A stretch of DNA of 64,000 nucleotides, from positions 1,736,001-1,800,000 of the forward strand of contig NC_089429.1 of NCBI RefSeq assembly GCF_026210795.1, written 5' to 3'. A program made the position numbers and the translations under genes. Positions within the stretch are counted from its first letter, which is position 1. Each line of letters begins with the position of its first letter. Positions 47,022 through 59,027 of the stretch are shown here, piece after piece. The notes under the pieces are model-generated. The model worked only from the letters and a program-made list of their open reading frames with translations. It was not told where the DNA came from and made no database searches. This stretch comes from Rhizophagus irregularis. Lineage: Eukaryota; Glomeromycota; Glomeromycetes; Glomerales; Glomeraceae.

Positions 47022-48505
47022 ATTGTTGTATCTAAAGTATTCTCAAGAATTTTAAGAAATGATCATTAAAATTAAAAAAACAACGTTTATTTATAATTTA
47101 TCAATTCTTTCTTAAAAGAAGTCTCGAATTCTATTTAGAAAGTTGGAAATTTCTATGCATGTTGTTGATCCGTTGTTATGCACGAATTTCAAGTGATTTT
47201 TATATAATAGGAAATTATTAGTCAATCATTTCATTTCTCAATAAGTTTTTTTAAAAAAAAGAAGATTCCAGTTAAAGTCAAGTTGTGCAAATCACATGCA
47301 AGCTTAACAAAGAACTTCATCTCACAAACGTCAGATTACATCATCGCATAACTAGAACATCCTCAACTATATTTACGGCTTCTAATTAAATAACATTAGG
47401 AGAGCCATAGTCATTTCTCTAACTTAGTACATTTAGGATTATGATTTTCTACCATTTTTTTCACCTTGTAGGAGATTCTAATCATAAGCAAAGGAAAAAC
47501 AATTCAGCTATAGAAATGTATAATAATATGATTAGGAGGCTCGATAATAGTTATAGCTTTCGAAAGATAATTTAATAGAGTTTTATTTCAATTTTATCTT
47601 TTTCTATCTTCCTCATTGTACTAAATAAATAAATAAATAAAGTAATATTAAAAGGTTAGAAGTTAATGAAAGATGACATCATGTTAGTTTATAATATAAA
47701 ATATCAAAAGATGCACAATATTTACGTACGCAAGTAAAATAAAAAAAAAGAAAATCGGTATGATTAAAAATTAAGATTAAAAAGAAAAGTAGGAATAAAA
47801 AATTTCTTGAACATGACAATATAATTTTATCAAAAAATATCCGATTATACAACAATTTGTGATAGAAAATTAACAATGTTCTTTAGGAAATATGGAAAGA
47901 AAATTTGACGAATAAAAGATTACAAATGAAAACTTTAACACATAAACAAACGTTATAAGAATACAAGTGTCAATTTCAAAACTTTATCTAGCGTTAGTAA
48001 GAAAAATACTTATCAATACTATTAATTAAATCATTTACTTTGTCAGTATATATTTATAGTTATAATAGTTATAATACGAAGTTGTTTTGATTAATCGCAC
48101 TAATAGACTTGTCTGTTATCGCCAAATGTATTGATTAGACATAATATTTTACTTCATATCTATGTCTTTTACCCTATCGTAAAAAAAAATGTTCCAGTTA
48201 ATGTTTTACGAAGTATGTTTTGTCTTGTTTAAGCAAATAATTTATGTTAAACTAAAAGGTTTGAAATCCATAAAATAATTAAATATTATGTCCGGTCTTA
48301 ATCACACGCAATGTGATTGAAGTGTCCTTTGGCATGATGAATTATAAATAAGAAGCAAACGCTAATAGAAGAGATATACTAAAACTGTATTTCTCATATG
48401 TATAGAATAAAAATTTCAACATGATTTAGTATTTTTATTCTACAGCGCAATATTAATAAATTTTATGCAATTAGGAATGCAAATTAATATATTCTATATA
48501 TTTAG
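47022..48505. other. AT-rich intergenic DNA
   Basis: 5' flank of the kinase gene, then A/T-rich sequence. A ccTATCT/AAATAAATAAATAAA tetranucleotide run is at about 47622-47640. No gene is supported. Confidence 0.5.
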
Positions 48506-48511
48506 GGTTAC

Positions 48512-48641
48512 GGTACATTTCGCCGAAAGGACGTTTCGCCCAAAAATAGGGCCAACATTACAACATTATGTAGAATTATAAATAACTCAGGCCAGAGATT
48601 ATTTTTCGGCGAAATGGCTTTCGGCGAAATGTCCCGATACC
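48512..48641. mobile_element. MITE with CATTTCGCCGAAAG termini
   Basis: The left end GGTACATTTCGCCGAAAGGA and the complement of GGGACATTTCGCCGAAAGCC at the right flank about 60 bp of ordinary sequence. A second, diverged left-end copy, GGTTACGGTACATTTTAGTG, follows at 48649, so another partial element may lie beside it. Confidence 0.55.
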
Positions 48642-49322
48642 ATATATGGTTACGGTACATTTTAGTGAAGTGATGTTTCTTATGTAATACAACAAAGCTA
48701 TTATTAGGCTCGAAAGTATACTGGCCGCGGCGATGGTTATCACTATGCATATTTGCTAGTTATTATTTTTATATCAATCCTCGTATTGATATATCAGTAC
48801 TATATAAATATATAAATAGTTTGTCATATAGTTCGTATGAATATATTAATAAATAAATTCTAAGGATTTAGAAGTACTTTGAATTTTATTTAAGGTCAAT
48901 TTTTAACGTTGCCTTTTAAAGGACCCAGAAAAATATATATAGGGTCAGGTGATGAAAAAAATTTTTTACTATAATAGGAAATAAAATTTTGACTGGTATT
49001 ATCAAAATTATCTAAAAAAGGTAAGAGTTATAATTTTTTTAGTTCAAAATACGCAAACTTTACTTATTGTTAATTTGTTATAATCTTTACATATAATTTA
49101 AACTGACTAAATTCTTTATTTAAAACTTTGACAAATTATGGTTTGATAATCAACATTTACAAGGAATATTAAGTTCACTACTCTTTGTTTATTAAGTAAT
49201 ACTTAGTATTTATACAGTAATAATAGTAAAAAATCTTTTTTACAATTTACATTGCGTTATTTCAAATCTTTCATTTACTCATTTTTTATTATCATGATTA
49301 ATAAAATATATTTATTTACAAA
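48642..49322. other. 3' flank of duplicated F-box unit A
   Basis: From about 48850 on, the sequence parallels 58690-59027. Shared blocks include TTCTAAGGATTTA, ACATTTACAAGGAATATTAAG and TTTTTACAATTTACATTGC. This shows that the duplication extends beyond the coding region. Confidence 0.55.
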
Positions 49323-50954
49323 TCATAAGAATTCATAACCAATATAATCCGTTTTTATATTTTCACCGTCACCAATACATAAATCATCATAATCTTTAAC
49401 GTGAATACCATAAAATTTAAATTCTTTCACTACATTCTTATAATCAAACAAATCTCTCTTTTCACGTCTTTTGTAAAGATCTTTCATAGCTAAATATTCG
49501 ATCCTTTTTTCTTTCATAATGTATTTCTTAATATGAAGTAAAATATCTTCACTTTCAAAAGTATCATACGAATTTGCTGGATTTCCGATTAATAATTTCT
49601 TAATAAAAATATTTTGTAATTTTTTAAATAATACTTTCGAACCTTTTGCACTAAAATTATGTTCCAATTTTAAATATTCTAACCTACGAGGAAGAATTTG
49701 TTCTAAATTTTCTAACATAATTGATTCAAGTTTACGATTAGGTCGGATTAAATAAATAGAAAGGTAATTAAGATTTTGTTGAACATTCTTAATTAAATCA
49801 AGTGCCAAATAAATATATTTATCATTTTTAAATAATATATCTAAAAATTTGATCTTGTCACAATAAATTTCCAATAGTTTATATAATTGTAGCATATATT
49901 CACTATTATATAACTTAATTGTAATATTTTCTAAGTAATTACCCGACTTTTGTAATAATAACTTTAATGATTCAATTTGTAATTTAGAACGTTCATCTAT
50001 AAATAAAGATTTTAACTTAAACGGTTTAGTCAGATTAATAATTTGTTGAAAAAAAGTAGAATCTAAAGAACTACAATAAAGAATATGAATAGATTCCAAA
50101 ACATTTAGTTGTTCAAAATTAACTTTCAAACTATTTAATTGAATACAATGAAATGTAATTGTTTTTAAGGTATTTGAATAATTAGTAACATTTAAATTTA
50201 AATTACTATTAAAAGAATAAATTTTTCTGAGATTTTGTTGTGAATTAATCAATTTGAATAGACAATCTTTTTCAATGTAATTATATGATAAAGAATGAAC
50301 ATAAACTGATGAAATTGAAGTGCAATTAGAGTAAAAATATTTTATAAATGATGATAAATAGCTATCTTTTTGATAACTTAAACGAATACTTAAATTTTTA
50401 ACATTACAAATGAATTTTGGATTTTGTAGGATTAACTGAAGGGCTGTATTAAAGTAATCATCATAACACTGAATTATAAGATTAGAGATTTCGAGTTCAA
50501 AAGTATGTAAATTAACTTCATTTTCAATAAATATTTTGACTAATAATGAGAAAATAAAATTTCGCAATATAACATCAGTTACATCACATAAAAAATTTTT
50601 AATAGCCCAGGATTCAATAGAATTATAAACTTTAGGTATAGATAAACATTTAATAAAACTAGGATAATTAAATAATGTATTTGAAAGAAACGATGAACCA
50701 GTAAAAAATCGATATTCATTTAATTTTATTTTATCACCATCATTTAATTTGTGTAAGCAAATATTAATAAAATGATAATTTTTAGGATATTCCTTTGAGA
50801 ACGGGTCCTCCCACAATAATGGAATTGCCAAACGACACCATAATCTATTAACTAAAATACATGAATGTAATGTCGAAAAGTCATTTCGAAAGTATTGTAC
50901 AATTTCATATGTTAATTCAGGTAGATTTCCTGAAAATATTTTTGAACATGTCAT
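49323..50954 (-). CDS. F-box/LRR-like protein (543 aa), tandem copy A
   Basis: Intact single-exon member of the MACSK family, here starting MTCSKIFSGNLPELTYEI. The F-box core FSTLHSCILVNRLWCRLAIP is conserved. Leucine-rich segments follow (FEQLNVLESIHILYC, FKLKSLFIDERSKLQI, LEYLKLEHNF), with a C-terminal block KKYIMKEKRIEYLAM. It is closest to the protein at 59028-60620: both have FRNDFS in the F-box, and the flanks are homologous. Only about 36 bases of its native 5' flank remain before the satellite-bearing element at 50991. The homologous distal promoter lies beyond that element at 54255. Expression may therefore be altered. Role inferred: SCF substrate receptor. Confidence 0.9.
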   Translation of the reverse strand: MTCSKIFSGNLPELTYEIVQYFRNDFSTLHSCILVNRLWCRLAIPLLWEDPFSKEYPKNYHFINICLHKLNDGDKIKLNEYRFFTGSSFLSNTLFNYPSFIKCLSIPKVYNSIESWAIKNFLCDVTDVILRNFIFSLLVKIFIENEVNLHTFELEISNLIIQCYDDYFNTALQLILQNPKFICNVKNLSIRLSYQKDSYLSSFIKYFYSNCTSISSVYVHSLSYNYIEKDCLFKLINSQQNLRKIYSFNSNLNLNVTNYSNTLKTITFHCIQLNSLKVNFEQLNVLESIHILYCSSLDSTFFQQIINLTKPFKLKSLFIDERSKLQIESLKLLLQKSGNYLENITIKLYNSEYMLQLYKLLEIYCDKIKFLDILFKNDKYIYLALDLIKNVQQNLNYLSIYLIRPNRKLESIMLENLEQILPRRLEYLKLEHNFSAKGSKVLFKKLQNIFIKKLLIGNPANSYDTFESEDILLHIKKYIMKEKRIEYLAMKDLYKRREKRDLFDYKNVVKEFKFYGIHVKDYDDLCIGDGENIKTDYIGYEFL

Positions 50955-51237
50955 AGTGAAAAAGAGGAGTGTTATGTTTTAAAATTTTAAAACAATAAAA
51001 AGATATTATTGGGCGTTTTTTATAAAACTAGTAACGATTTTGTTGATCATTTTTGTTGATCATTTATTTTAAATTTATTATAAATTTTGTCACGAGATTT
51101 TCTATGGAAATCATTTCTCAATTTGTTATTAAAACACCTGCTGAATTGCCTCGAAATTGAAAATCATTTCCCTTTTTATAAAAAAATTTCCTTTTTGGTA
51201 AAAAACTCTCAGATTAATCTTATATAACTTTATGTAA

Positions 51238-51335
51238 ATGTCAATGACAATGTCAATGTCAGTGACAATGTCAATGTCAGTGACAATGTCAATGTCAATG
51301 TCAATGTCAATGTCAATGTCAATGACAATGACAAT
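51238..51335 (-). repeat. Hexamer microsatellite (TGTCAA)n
   Basis: About 16 copies of AATGTC / AATGAC / AGTGAC hexamers. The corresponding place in the other element copy (32458-32490) has only about five. The alternating Ile-Asp peptide it encodes is an artefact. Confidence 0.8.
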
Positions 51336-51659
51336 GAAAAAAACTTCTAATGCCAACTTTTCGCAAAAACTCTTCCTGTGCCACTAAAAGTCCCTGTTAA
51401 ATTGTTGCATCATTCAATATTTACATAATTTCATTTTTTTGTTGATCATTAAAATTTCATAAAATATTGCAAAAAAATAAAAAAATTGTAAAAAAAATGT
51501 TTCAGTGTTTTTTCATATAATATTATTAAAAAAAATGCCAAAAACTTTTTTTTTGCATTACTATTAAGAAAAAAACGTTTTGGCATTTTTCCATATAAAA
51601 TTATAAAAAAAATAACACAAAAACGTTTTTTCTTCATTTTTGATTTTTTTAACAAAAAA

Positions 51660-54150
51660 TGTCAAGACTGACGTTTTTAATTAAAAAAACCAATATTTTT
51701 TTGATTTTTAATCACAAAAATGTCAAAGTCTGACGTTTTTAATTAAAAAAATCATTTTTTTTTGATTTTTTAATAACAAAAACGTCAAGTCTGACATTTT
51801 TAATTAAAAAAAACCAATATTTTTTTGATTTTTATTTTTAATCACAAAAATGTCAAGTCTGACGTTTTTTAATTGAAAAAATCATTTTTTTGATTTTTTA
51901 ATAACAAAAATGTCAAGTCTGACGTTTTTAATCAAAAAAATCATTTTTTTTTGATTTTTTAATTACAATAATGTCAAGTCTAACGTTTTTAATCAAAAAA
52001 ATCATTTTTTTTGATTTTTTAATTACAAAAACATCAAGTCTGACATTTTTAATCAAAAAAATCATTTTTTTTGATTTTTTAATTACAAAAACATCAAGTC
52101 TGACATTTTTAATCAAAAAAATCATTTTTTTTGATTTTTTAATTACAAAAACGTCAAGTCTGACATTTTTAATTAAAAAAAACAATATTTTTTTGATTTT
52201 TAATTACAAAATGCCAAGTCTGACGTTTTTAATTAAAAAAACCAATATTTTTTTGATTTTTAATCACAAAAATGTCAAAGTCTGACGTTTTTAATTAAAA
52301 AAATCATTTTTTTTGATTTTTTAATAACAAAAACGCCAAGTCTGACGTTTTTAATTAAAAAAAACCAATATTTTTTTGATTTTTATTTTTTAATCACAAA
52401 AATGTCAAGTCTGACGTTTTTTAATTAAAAAAATCATTTTTTTTGATTTTTTAATAACAAAAATGTCAAGTCTGACGTTTTTATCAAAAAAATCATTTTT
52501 TTTTGATTTTTTAATTACAATAATGTCAAGTCTAACGTTTTTAATCAAAAAAATCATTTTTTTTGATTTTTTAATTACAAAAACATCAAGTCTGACATTT
52601 TTAATCAAAAAAATCATTTTTTTTGATTTTTTAATTACAAAAACGTCAAGTCTGACATTTTTAATTAAAAAAAACAATATTTTTTTGATTTTTAATTACA
52701 AAATGCCAAGTCTGACGTTTTTAATTAAAAAATCAATATTTTTTTTGATTTTTAATCACAAAAACATCAAGTCTGACATTTTTAATTAAAAAAAACCAAT
52801 ATTTTTTTTGATTTTTAATCACAAAAACGTCAAGTCTGACGTTTTTAATTAAAAAAATCATTTTTTTGATTTTTTAATTACAAAAACGTCGAGTCTGACA
52901 TTTTTAATTAAAAAATCATTTTTTTTTGATTTTTTAATTACAAAAACGTCAAGTCTGACGTTTTTAACTAAAAAAAATCAATTTTTTTGATTTTTAATTA
53001 CAAAATTGTCAAATCTAACATAAAAAATAATTTTTTGAATCATAAAAATGTCAAATCTGACGTTTTTAATTAAAAAATCATTTTTTTTTATTTTTAATCA
53101 CAAAAATGTCATGTCTGACGTTTTTAACTAAAAAAATCATTTTTTTTTTGATTTTTTAATTAAAAAACGTCAAGTCTGACGTTTTTTAACTAAAAAAATC
53201 ATTTTTTTTTTGATTTTTTAATTAAAAAACGTCAAGTCTGACGTTTTTTAACTAAAAAAGTCATTTTTTGATTTTTTAATTACAAAAATGTCAAATCTGA
53301 CGTTTTTAATTAAAAAAAATCATTTTTTTTATTTTTAATCACAAAAATGTCATGTCTGACGTTTTTTAACTAAAAAAGTCATTTTTTTTTGATTTTTTAA
53401 TTACAAAAATGTCAAGTCTGACATTTTTTAACTGAAAAAGTCATTTTTTTTGACTTTTTAATTACAAAAACGTCAAGTCTGACGTTTTTTAACTGAAAAA
53501 GTCATTTTTTTGATTTTTTAATTACAATAACGTCAAGCCTGACATTTTTTAACTAAAAAAGTCATTTTTTTGATTTTTTAATTACAAAAACGTCAAGCCT
53601 GACATTTTTTAACTAAAAAAGTCATTTTTTTGATTTTTTAATTACAAAAACGTCAAGCCTGACGTTTTTCAACTAAAAAAGTCATTTTTTTGATTTTTTA
53701 ATTACAAAAACGTCAAGCCTGACGTTTTTCAACTAAAAAAGTCATTTTTTTGATTTTTTAATTACAAAAACGTCAAGCCTGACGTTTTTCAACTAAAAAA
53801 GTCATTTTTTTGATTTTTTAATTACAAAAACGTCAAGTCTGACATTTTTTAACTAAAAAAATCATTTTTTTTTATTTTTAATCACAAAAATGTCATGTCT
53901 GACGTTTTTAACTAAAAAAAACATTTTTTTTATTTTTTAATTACAAAAACGTCGAGTCTGACATTTTTAATTAATAAAATCATTTTTTTTTGATTTTTTA
54001 ATTACAAAAACGCCAAGTCTTACGTTTTTAACCAAAAAAATCAACTTTTTTTGATTTTTAATCAAATCTAACGTAAAAAATGATTTTTTAATCATAAAAA
54101 CGTCAAGTCTGACGTTTTTAATAAAAAAATCAATTTTTTTTATATTTAAT
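51660..54150 (-). repeat. Tandem array of alternating palindromes, expanded
   Basis: Around 40 units of the same two-palindrome design as 30335-32150, on the opposite strand. Units at 53580-53820 are nearly identical 60-mers, whereas the outer ones are diverged. This is typical of an array growing by unequal exchange or replication slippage in its middle. Confidence 0.8.
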
Positions 54151-54254
54151 TATAAAAACGTTTGATGACCCGACCCAAAATTTTCGAGTCAATCTGACAG
54201 TATAATGATTATAACTCACTAATAATTACCAAGTTACTCTAGTTTAAACAAGAA

Positions 54255-54370
54255 AAAAAAATTTATATAATTTTCGGAGCTAGTTATTCCGAATTTCCGA
54301 ACACAACAGACCAGCTGATCAAATATTTGTAGATCCACTACCACGTGATCTGTATTTCTGGCCGTATAAA
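54255..54370 (-). promoter_or_regulatory. Displaced distal promoter of F-box copy A
   Basis: TATATAATTTTCGGAGCTAG, ACACAACAGACC, CAAATATTTGTAGATCCACT and CACGTGATCTGTAT match, in order, the sequence directly upstream of the sister F-box gene (60675-60770). Here they lie more than 3.2 kb from their gene because of the element inserted at 50991-54243. Confidence 0.6.
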
Positions 54371-54403
54371 AAATAATGACCTACATTAGACATCGGGTTC
54401 CAC

Positions 54404-57095
54404 AAAAAAAACTCTTTCCCCTTTTTTTATTTTGTTAGTATTCCGCAGTAAAAGCGTTAAGTTTCTCATTTTCAGTTTTCTAAGAAAACTTCAAGGGGGA
54501 GGAGGCCCTAGCGGGCGCCTCTGTCGCATACGAGGTTTTTCGTTCTTATTATACCCAAACTCAAGGGACTATGTCTACTTCTTCTCAAAACAAAAATGTC
54601 GTTTGTCATATTGACATAGACTTCTCCTCTAACACCTATCATGGTTTCAAATATTGTAATGACTATCAAGTCAATAGTGACCATTATGAAGATTACCTTC
54701 CTTGTAACGACATAACGACACCCTTCATGAAGATAATTCTTCTCCCAGACTTCCTTCCGTTACTCATAATATTCCTTTACAAAATGATAATTCTTTTCTC
54801 ATTTCGTTCAAGAAATTTCACGTGGTCAAAATTAAAAAATCAGGTTCACGAATTTAGACGTTCAAAAAGTTTCTTTTTGAGATTGCTGATCAAATTCCGG
54901 ACACCAATCAAATTCACTTAATGATACACACAAACGACTATCTCATGTCAACTAAACCAATTAGTTATAACAAACTCAGCTTTCAAATTAGCAAAGTCCT
55001 TCAGCATTTTTTTTCAGCACAAAGAGTTATTCCTTGACGTATTCAGTCGAAATACTTTAAATTAATTAAGAAAAAACTATTGGAACAGATTACATTTATT
55101 AAATCACGTGAATCAAATCTGATGAATTTTTCATATAAGAAATATCGTTTTCACTTTGGAATTTTTATCCTCTGCAATCATACAATTGTTGATAAACACC
55201 TCCCTGGTTTTAAATCATTTTGTACAGTTCCAAGTCCTATCGTTATGTCACAAAATAGGCATGGATGTGGTATTCACTTTCACCAAAACAATCAAACTAT
55301 ACTAGGTTTTAAAGTACGAAAAAATACATCTTTTATATGGTGATCTAATGAAGACGCTCCGGTCGTAATCTAATCTCACCCAATCCTGGGAAACAGAACA
55401 AATCTACACACGCAAACATACTACACCATCGATGGAAGTATAAGGAAACTAAAACCATTACTCTCTTCGAACAGGTATTTCTTATACGTCGCATTATTCA
55501 GCATGCAACACGTCTGATATCTTTAAGACAGGTCATCATCATATGTATAGCTGGCAACTTGCGAATTTCCAACTTGCACGCAGTTCCAACCCTGTACCGC
55601 TAAAAGACAAAAGACGCGTTTTGAGCGTTCCTGTCACAGAGTGTTCAATAATAGGGTTATTTGACCTGGTACCGAATATACTGATTCACAGAAGTTAAAC
55701 ACGGCTTGTAAATATGGTTTTTTTTTACAGAATCCCAAAAAATCTACAAAAGGATTGGTCACCTCTCTACAAAAAAGCTCGTATTGCTCCTCTTATTGAA
55801 GACTATCCATTCAATATTCCTCATGGCTTTATGGCACCTTTACCTCAGCCTGAGGTTGGTATCGATAATTTATTAGAATCAGTGGTTGATATGGCTATGA
55901 TTATTGAACCTACAAAAGATGACTTAGTAGTTCATACAGTTTCTCCATACTGTCCAGTGCCAGATATATTTATTCCTCATAAATATCGAAACATCATCCC
56001 GCCTAATCCATTATTTGACGATAACGACTCTTTTATTACTCCCGGGTCACAAGAATGGTTCACCTTTATGTACAATTTAGAAAAGAATATGTCTCAAGAA
56101 GATCGTGCGATAGCTATAGAAGCTATAGTTTACGAAAAACATGTCGATCTCAGAAGACTGTTGGAAGATAATGAACGCGAAAGACTCAAAAAAGAGCAAG
56201 ATGCAATCATTCAAGCTCACGATGAAGCGCAACGATTAAAGAACGTACAACAAGCCTTATACCATGGCACGACTCCGAAATATTTGCCTTGGCGCACTGG
56301 TCTTTCAAACAAACTTACAAGTTATTTCATAGTGATCAATCTCGCAAACGAGACGCTCACCTTTATTATCATAAAACACGTCCTCAGTCGTCAGGGATTC
56401 TCTATAGTCACAAAAGTTCTATGAGTAATTTTGGAGTGAATTATAATCATTCTCTTTTACGTTCACATTGATATACAAATGAACCTCGCAGCTCAGTATA
56501 TGCAGATATACATTCTCCTTACACTTTCGATGACAGCAAATTAATAGAGTCACGCCCTAACAAACGTGACGTAGATCACAATCGTGATCCCTATGATCTC
56601 ATTTATCGAAAACCATCCCGTCAAGATTCTTTATCCGTCTTTGACTCCACGGTGGCAGGTTCCGTTAAATAGTTACAAATTGGTTTCTTTATTAGTTTTA
56701 TATATTTTATATTTTTTTCTTTTTTTAGGAGTCATATATATTTTCTTTTTTTTTTCATATATTTTTTTATATAGTTTTATCTATTTCTAGTTTGGTTATT
56801 ATACCTATAGGATACTTATTTTTTAAACAATTAGAATAGTGTGAACCATTCCACTTCTGACAGTATTTACAAGTGGCGACTTATGTCGAAAGAAAAATAC
56901 GGATCTTTTTTTTTAATTAGGTTGTTTCTGTTTAGAGTCGGGTTTTCTCTAAACAGCTCCCTTTTTTAATACTAGTTAGGACCTGTCTTTGTAAGTCTAG
57001 GTGAAGTTCTATATTGTACCTCATTTTTTTACTTTGTTAATTTATGATCTTCAATGTAGTCCTCCTGGCTAGCCATAAAATAAAATAAAATAAAA
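54404..57095 (+). mobile_element. LINE-like retrotransposon remnant with ORF1 only
   Basis: It is flanked by TAGACATCGGGTTCCAC (54387-54403) and TAGACATTGGTTCCAC (57096-57111), a 16-17-base target duplication. It ends in a (TAAAA)n tail at about 57074-57095, which indicates target-primed reverse transcription. A first protein is readable in pieces, but no reverse transcriptase or endonuclease motif is seen. It is either a non-autonomous derivative or has lost ORF2 by internal deletion. It has inserted into other repeat sequence within the promoter-side flank of F-box copy A. Confidence 0.65.
54571..56672 (+). pseudogene. LINE ORF1-like protein, frame-broken
   Basis: It starts MSTSSQNKNVVCHIDIDFSS at 54571. 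Further pieces are at 55080-55343 (FHFGIFILCNHTIVDKHLPG) and 55714-56330 (QKDWSPLYKKARIAPLIEDY, with a charged helix LEDNERERLKKEQDAIIQAH that may be a coiled coil). The last frame, from 56289, reads through one TGA at 56469-56471 to PYDLIYRKPSRQDSLSVFDS and ends at TAG 56670-56672. At least three frame changes and one stop are present. It is assigned to ORF1 by its position within the element, not by a recognised domain. Confidence 0.45.
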
Positions 57096-57111
57096 TAGAC
57101 ATTGGTTCCAC

Positions 57112-57689
57112 GAACCAGTACGAGTCAGACCGTTCTGACATTCATAATTCCGGCCGGAATTATATGATCATTCCCTTTTTTTTTTTTGGAAATATGTAAC
57201 GTCACGTGATCAGGTTTAGCTAAACTGACTTTCTGAGTTCAGCGTCGACTCTCCGTTCGTTCCACTTGAGCTGCTCGGCTCGGCTCAAAAATGGTTCCTC
57301 CAAAACCGACTTGAGTCACTCAATTTGGAAGTTTTTCCATCCCTATCTATAATCACGCGTCCTCAGCTTCAAACCCCTTTTCCTTGTAAAAAATATTGGT
57401 CCGTGTTATCATTCCATGCTTTTTTCCGTGAATGTATCATTTTCACGAAATTTTTATTGAAATTACAGAGAAATAATGGAAATTATACTTTTCGTCAAAA
57501 TGACAAAATACTAATTAAATTTATTTTGACAGACGTAATGTATTTTGACAGACGTAATTAATTTATAGTAATTTTATAATAAATAGTGAATTGGTCCGTT
57601 TGCCGAAATATGACGTAATTAATTAGCGGAGAAGTATAATGGAAATATTCGGATAGAAATTTTTTATATGGTTTTGTTCTTTTGTTATT
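57112..57689. other. Repeat sequence beside the LINE
   Basis: Not found in the sister unit. It holds GGCTCGGCTC and CATCCCT-ended sequence near 57270-57344, resembling AGGGATGG-type element ends. It also has a direct repeat of TATTTTGACAGACGTAAT at about 57520-57558, and sequence similar to 7570-7640. It probably belongs to an older element that the LINE interrupted. Confidence 0.35.
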
Positions 57690-59027
57690 TTCTGCTCCAC
57701 TTAAACTTTAATAAGAAATAAATATTCGTAAAAAAGTAGTAATTAACAGTTAAGGAATAATATAATGTTCTCATTTATATTAAAAGAAGCAGTAATAATT
57801 TTATTTTTAAACAACAAAGAATACTTAAATTTTCTTTGTACATTCAACAAAATGCTGCAATTCCAACAACTGTCAAAAAATAATATTGATCTACCGCGTG
57901 AAATATATAAAAGTCTTGTTGATTATGGCCTAAATAAATAACGATATTAGGCAAAAGTTAATGCATTATTGGTGAGTTGAATTTGAAAGAACATGGAACA
58001 AGCATGATGAAGATTCTTTTTTTTTTAGTAAAAAGGTGGCTTTTGGAGAAGTCCTATTAAATTATATTTCAAAAAGAAATCCAAAGATTTCTTGGATTTT
58101 AACTAAGCTATGGAATACACTGTCAAACTCAGTTCAAAATTCGTGAGATTAGAAATATGATTATTTAAAATGCATCTATTAAATTGTATCTACTAGAATA
58201 CTAGTACATTTTTTAGTGCCAAATATTTTATGAAATATTATATTTACTTAGTACACCTATTTATTAAAAATTTCATACCTATTTATATAAAAAAAATTAA
58301 CACTTAAATTAACATACTTATTTATAAAGTATTACATTTTTTAATATATTTATTAATTTTTTTTTATTTTTTATAAACTTAATAATATCAACAATTCAAA
58401 GTTCAAATATAAGAGTTTTGCTAGACTATTGATTAATTGAAACAATAAAAATTTGTGGCAATGGTATATAGACCGTAATTATAATGACTTTCTGATTCAA
58501 TTAATAAAGATGCGTGTCTTGAATTAGGTTTTTTCATAACTGACAAAGATTTCGCTCATATCTCTGCTGCCCAGTGCGTATAGAACAATATTAAAATGCC
58601 ATTGTGTTTTTAACTAACAAGCAATATGAAAGCCACATCAAAGGACGCTTAAATCGTGTTATTGGAACCAGACATAATATTTAATTCTTAAATTAAATAA
58701 TTCTAAGGATTTATATATATATAACATTACTTTGAATTTCCATTTAAGGACAATTGTTAATGTTGTCTTTTAAAACTTTGCAAATAAGTAATAATGTTTC
58801 TTTCAAATTTATAAATTATTAGAATGCAAATGCTCACAAATTATCATTTACAAGGAATATTAAGTTTGCTACTTTATTTATTACATACTACTTATCAATA
58901 GTAATATTCAAAAATATACTGTATTAAAATTTCTTTTTACAATTTACATTGCATCATTTCAAATAATTTCATTTATTCATAATAATAAAAATATAATATT
59001 TTATTTGCAAATCATAAAAATTCATAA
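57690..59027. other. Junction between duplicated F-box units
   Basis: 57690-58070 matches 60815-61065 (AAGAAATAAATATTCGT, AATTAACAGTTAAG, TGCATTATTGG, GGCTTTTGGAGAAGTCCTAT). It is the far 5' flank of unit A. 58690-59027 matches the 3' flank of unit A (48850-49322) and so begins unit B. The A/T-rich stretch between them shows nothing recognisable. Confidence 0.55.

Larger units (their letters stand above)
50991..54243 (-). mobile_element. TTAA-flanked satellite-bearing element, copy 2, in F-box promoter
   Basis: Reverse-orientation copy of the element at 30246-32723. It runs from AACAATAAAAAGATATTATT at 50991 to CCAAGTTACTCTAG at 54242, with TTAA at 50987-50990 and 54244-54247. It is 3.25 kb rather than 2.48 kb because the palindromic array (about 51660-54150) and the hexamer repeat (51238-51335) are longer. 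It separates the start of the F-box gene at 50954 from its upstream sequence. The sister gene at 60620 has those two segments joined within a few bases. Apparent reading frames inside are translations of the repeat. Confidence 0.7.

Noticed and set aside
51129-51356. Ile-Asp repeat peptide
   Set aside because: Produced by the TGTCAA hexamer microsatellite.
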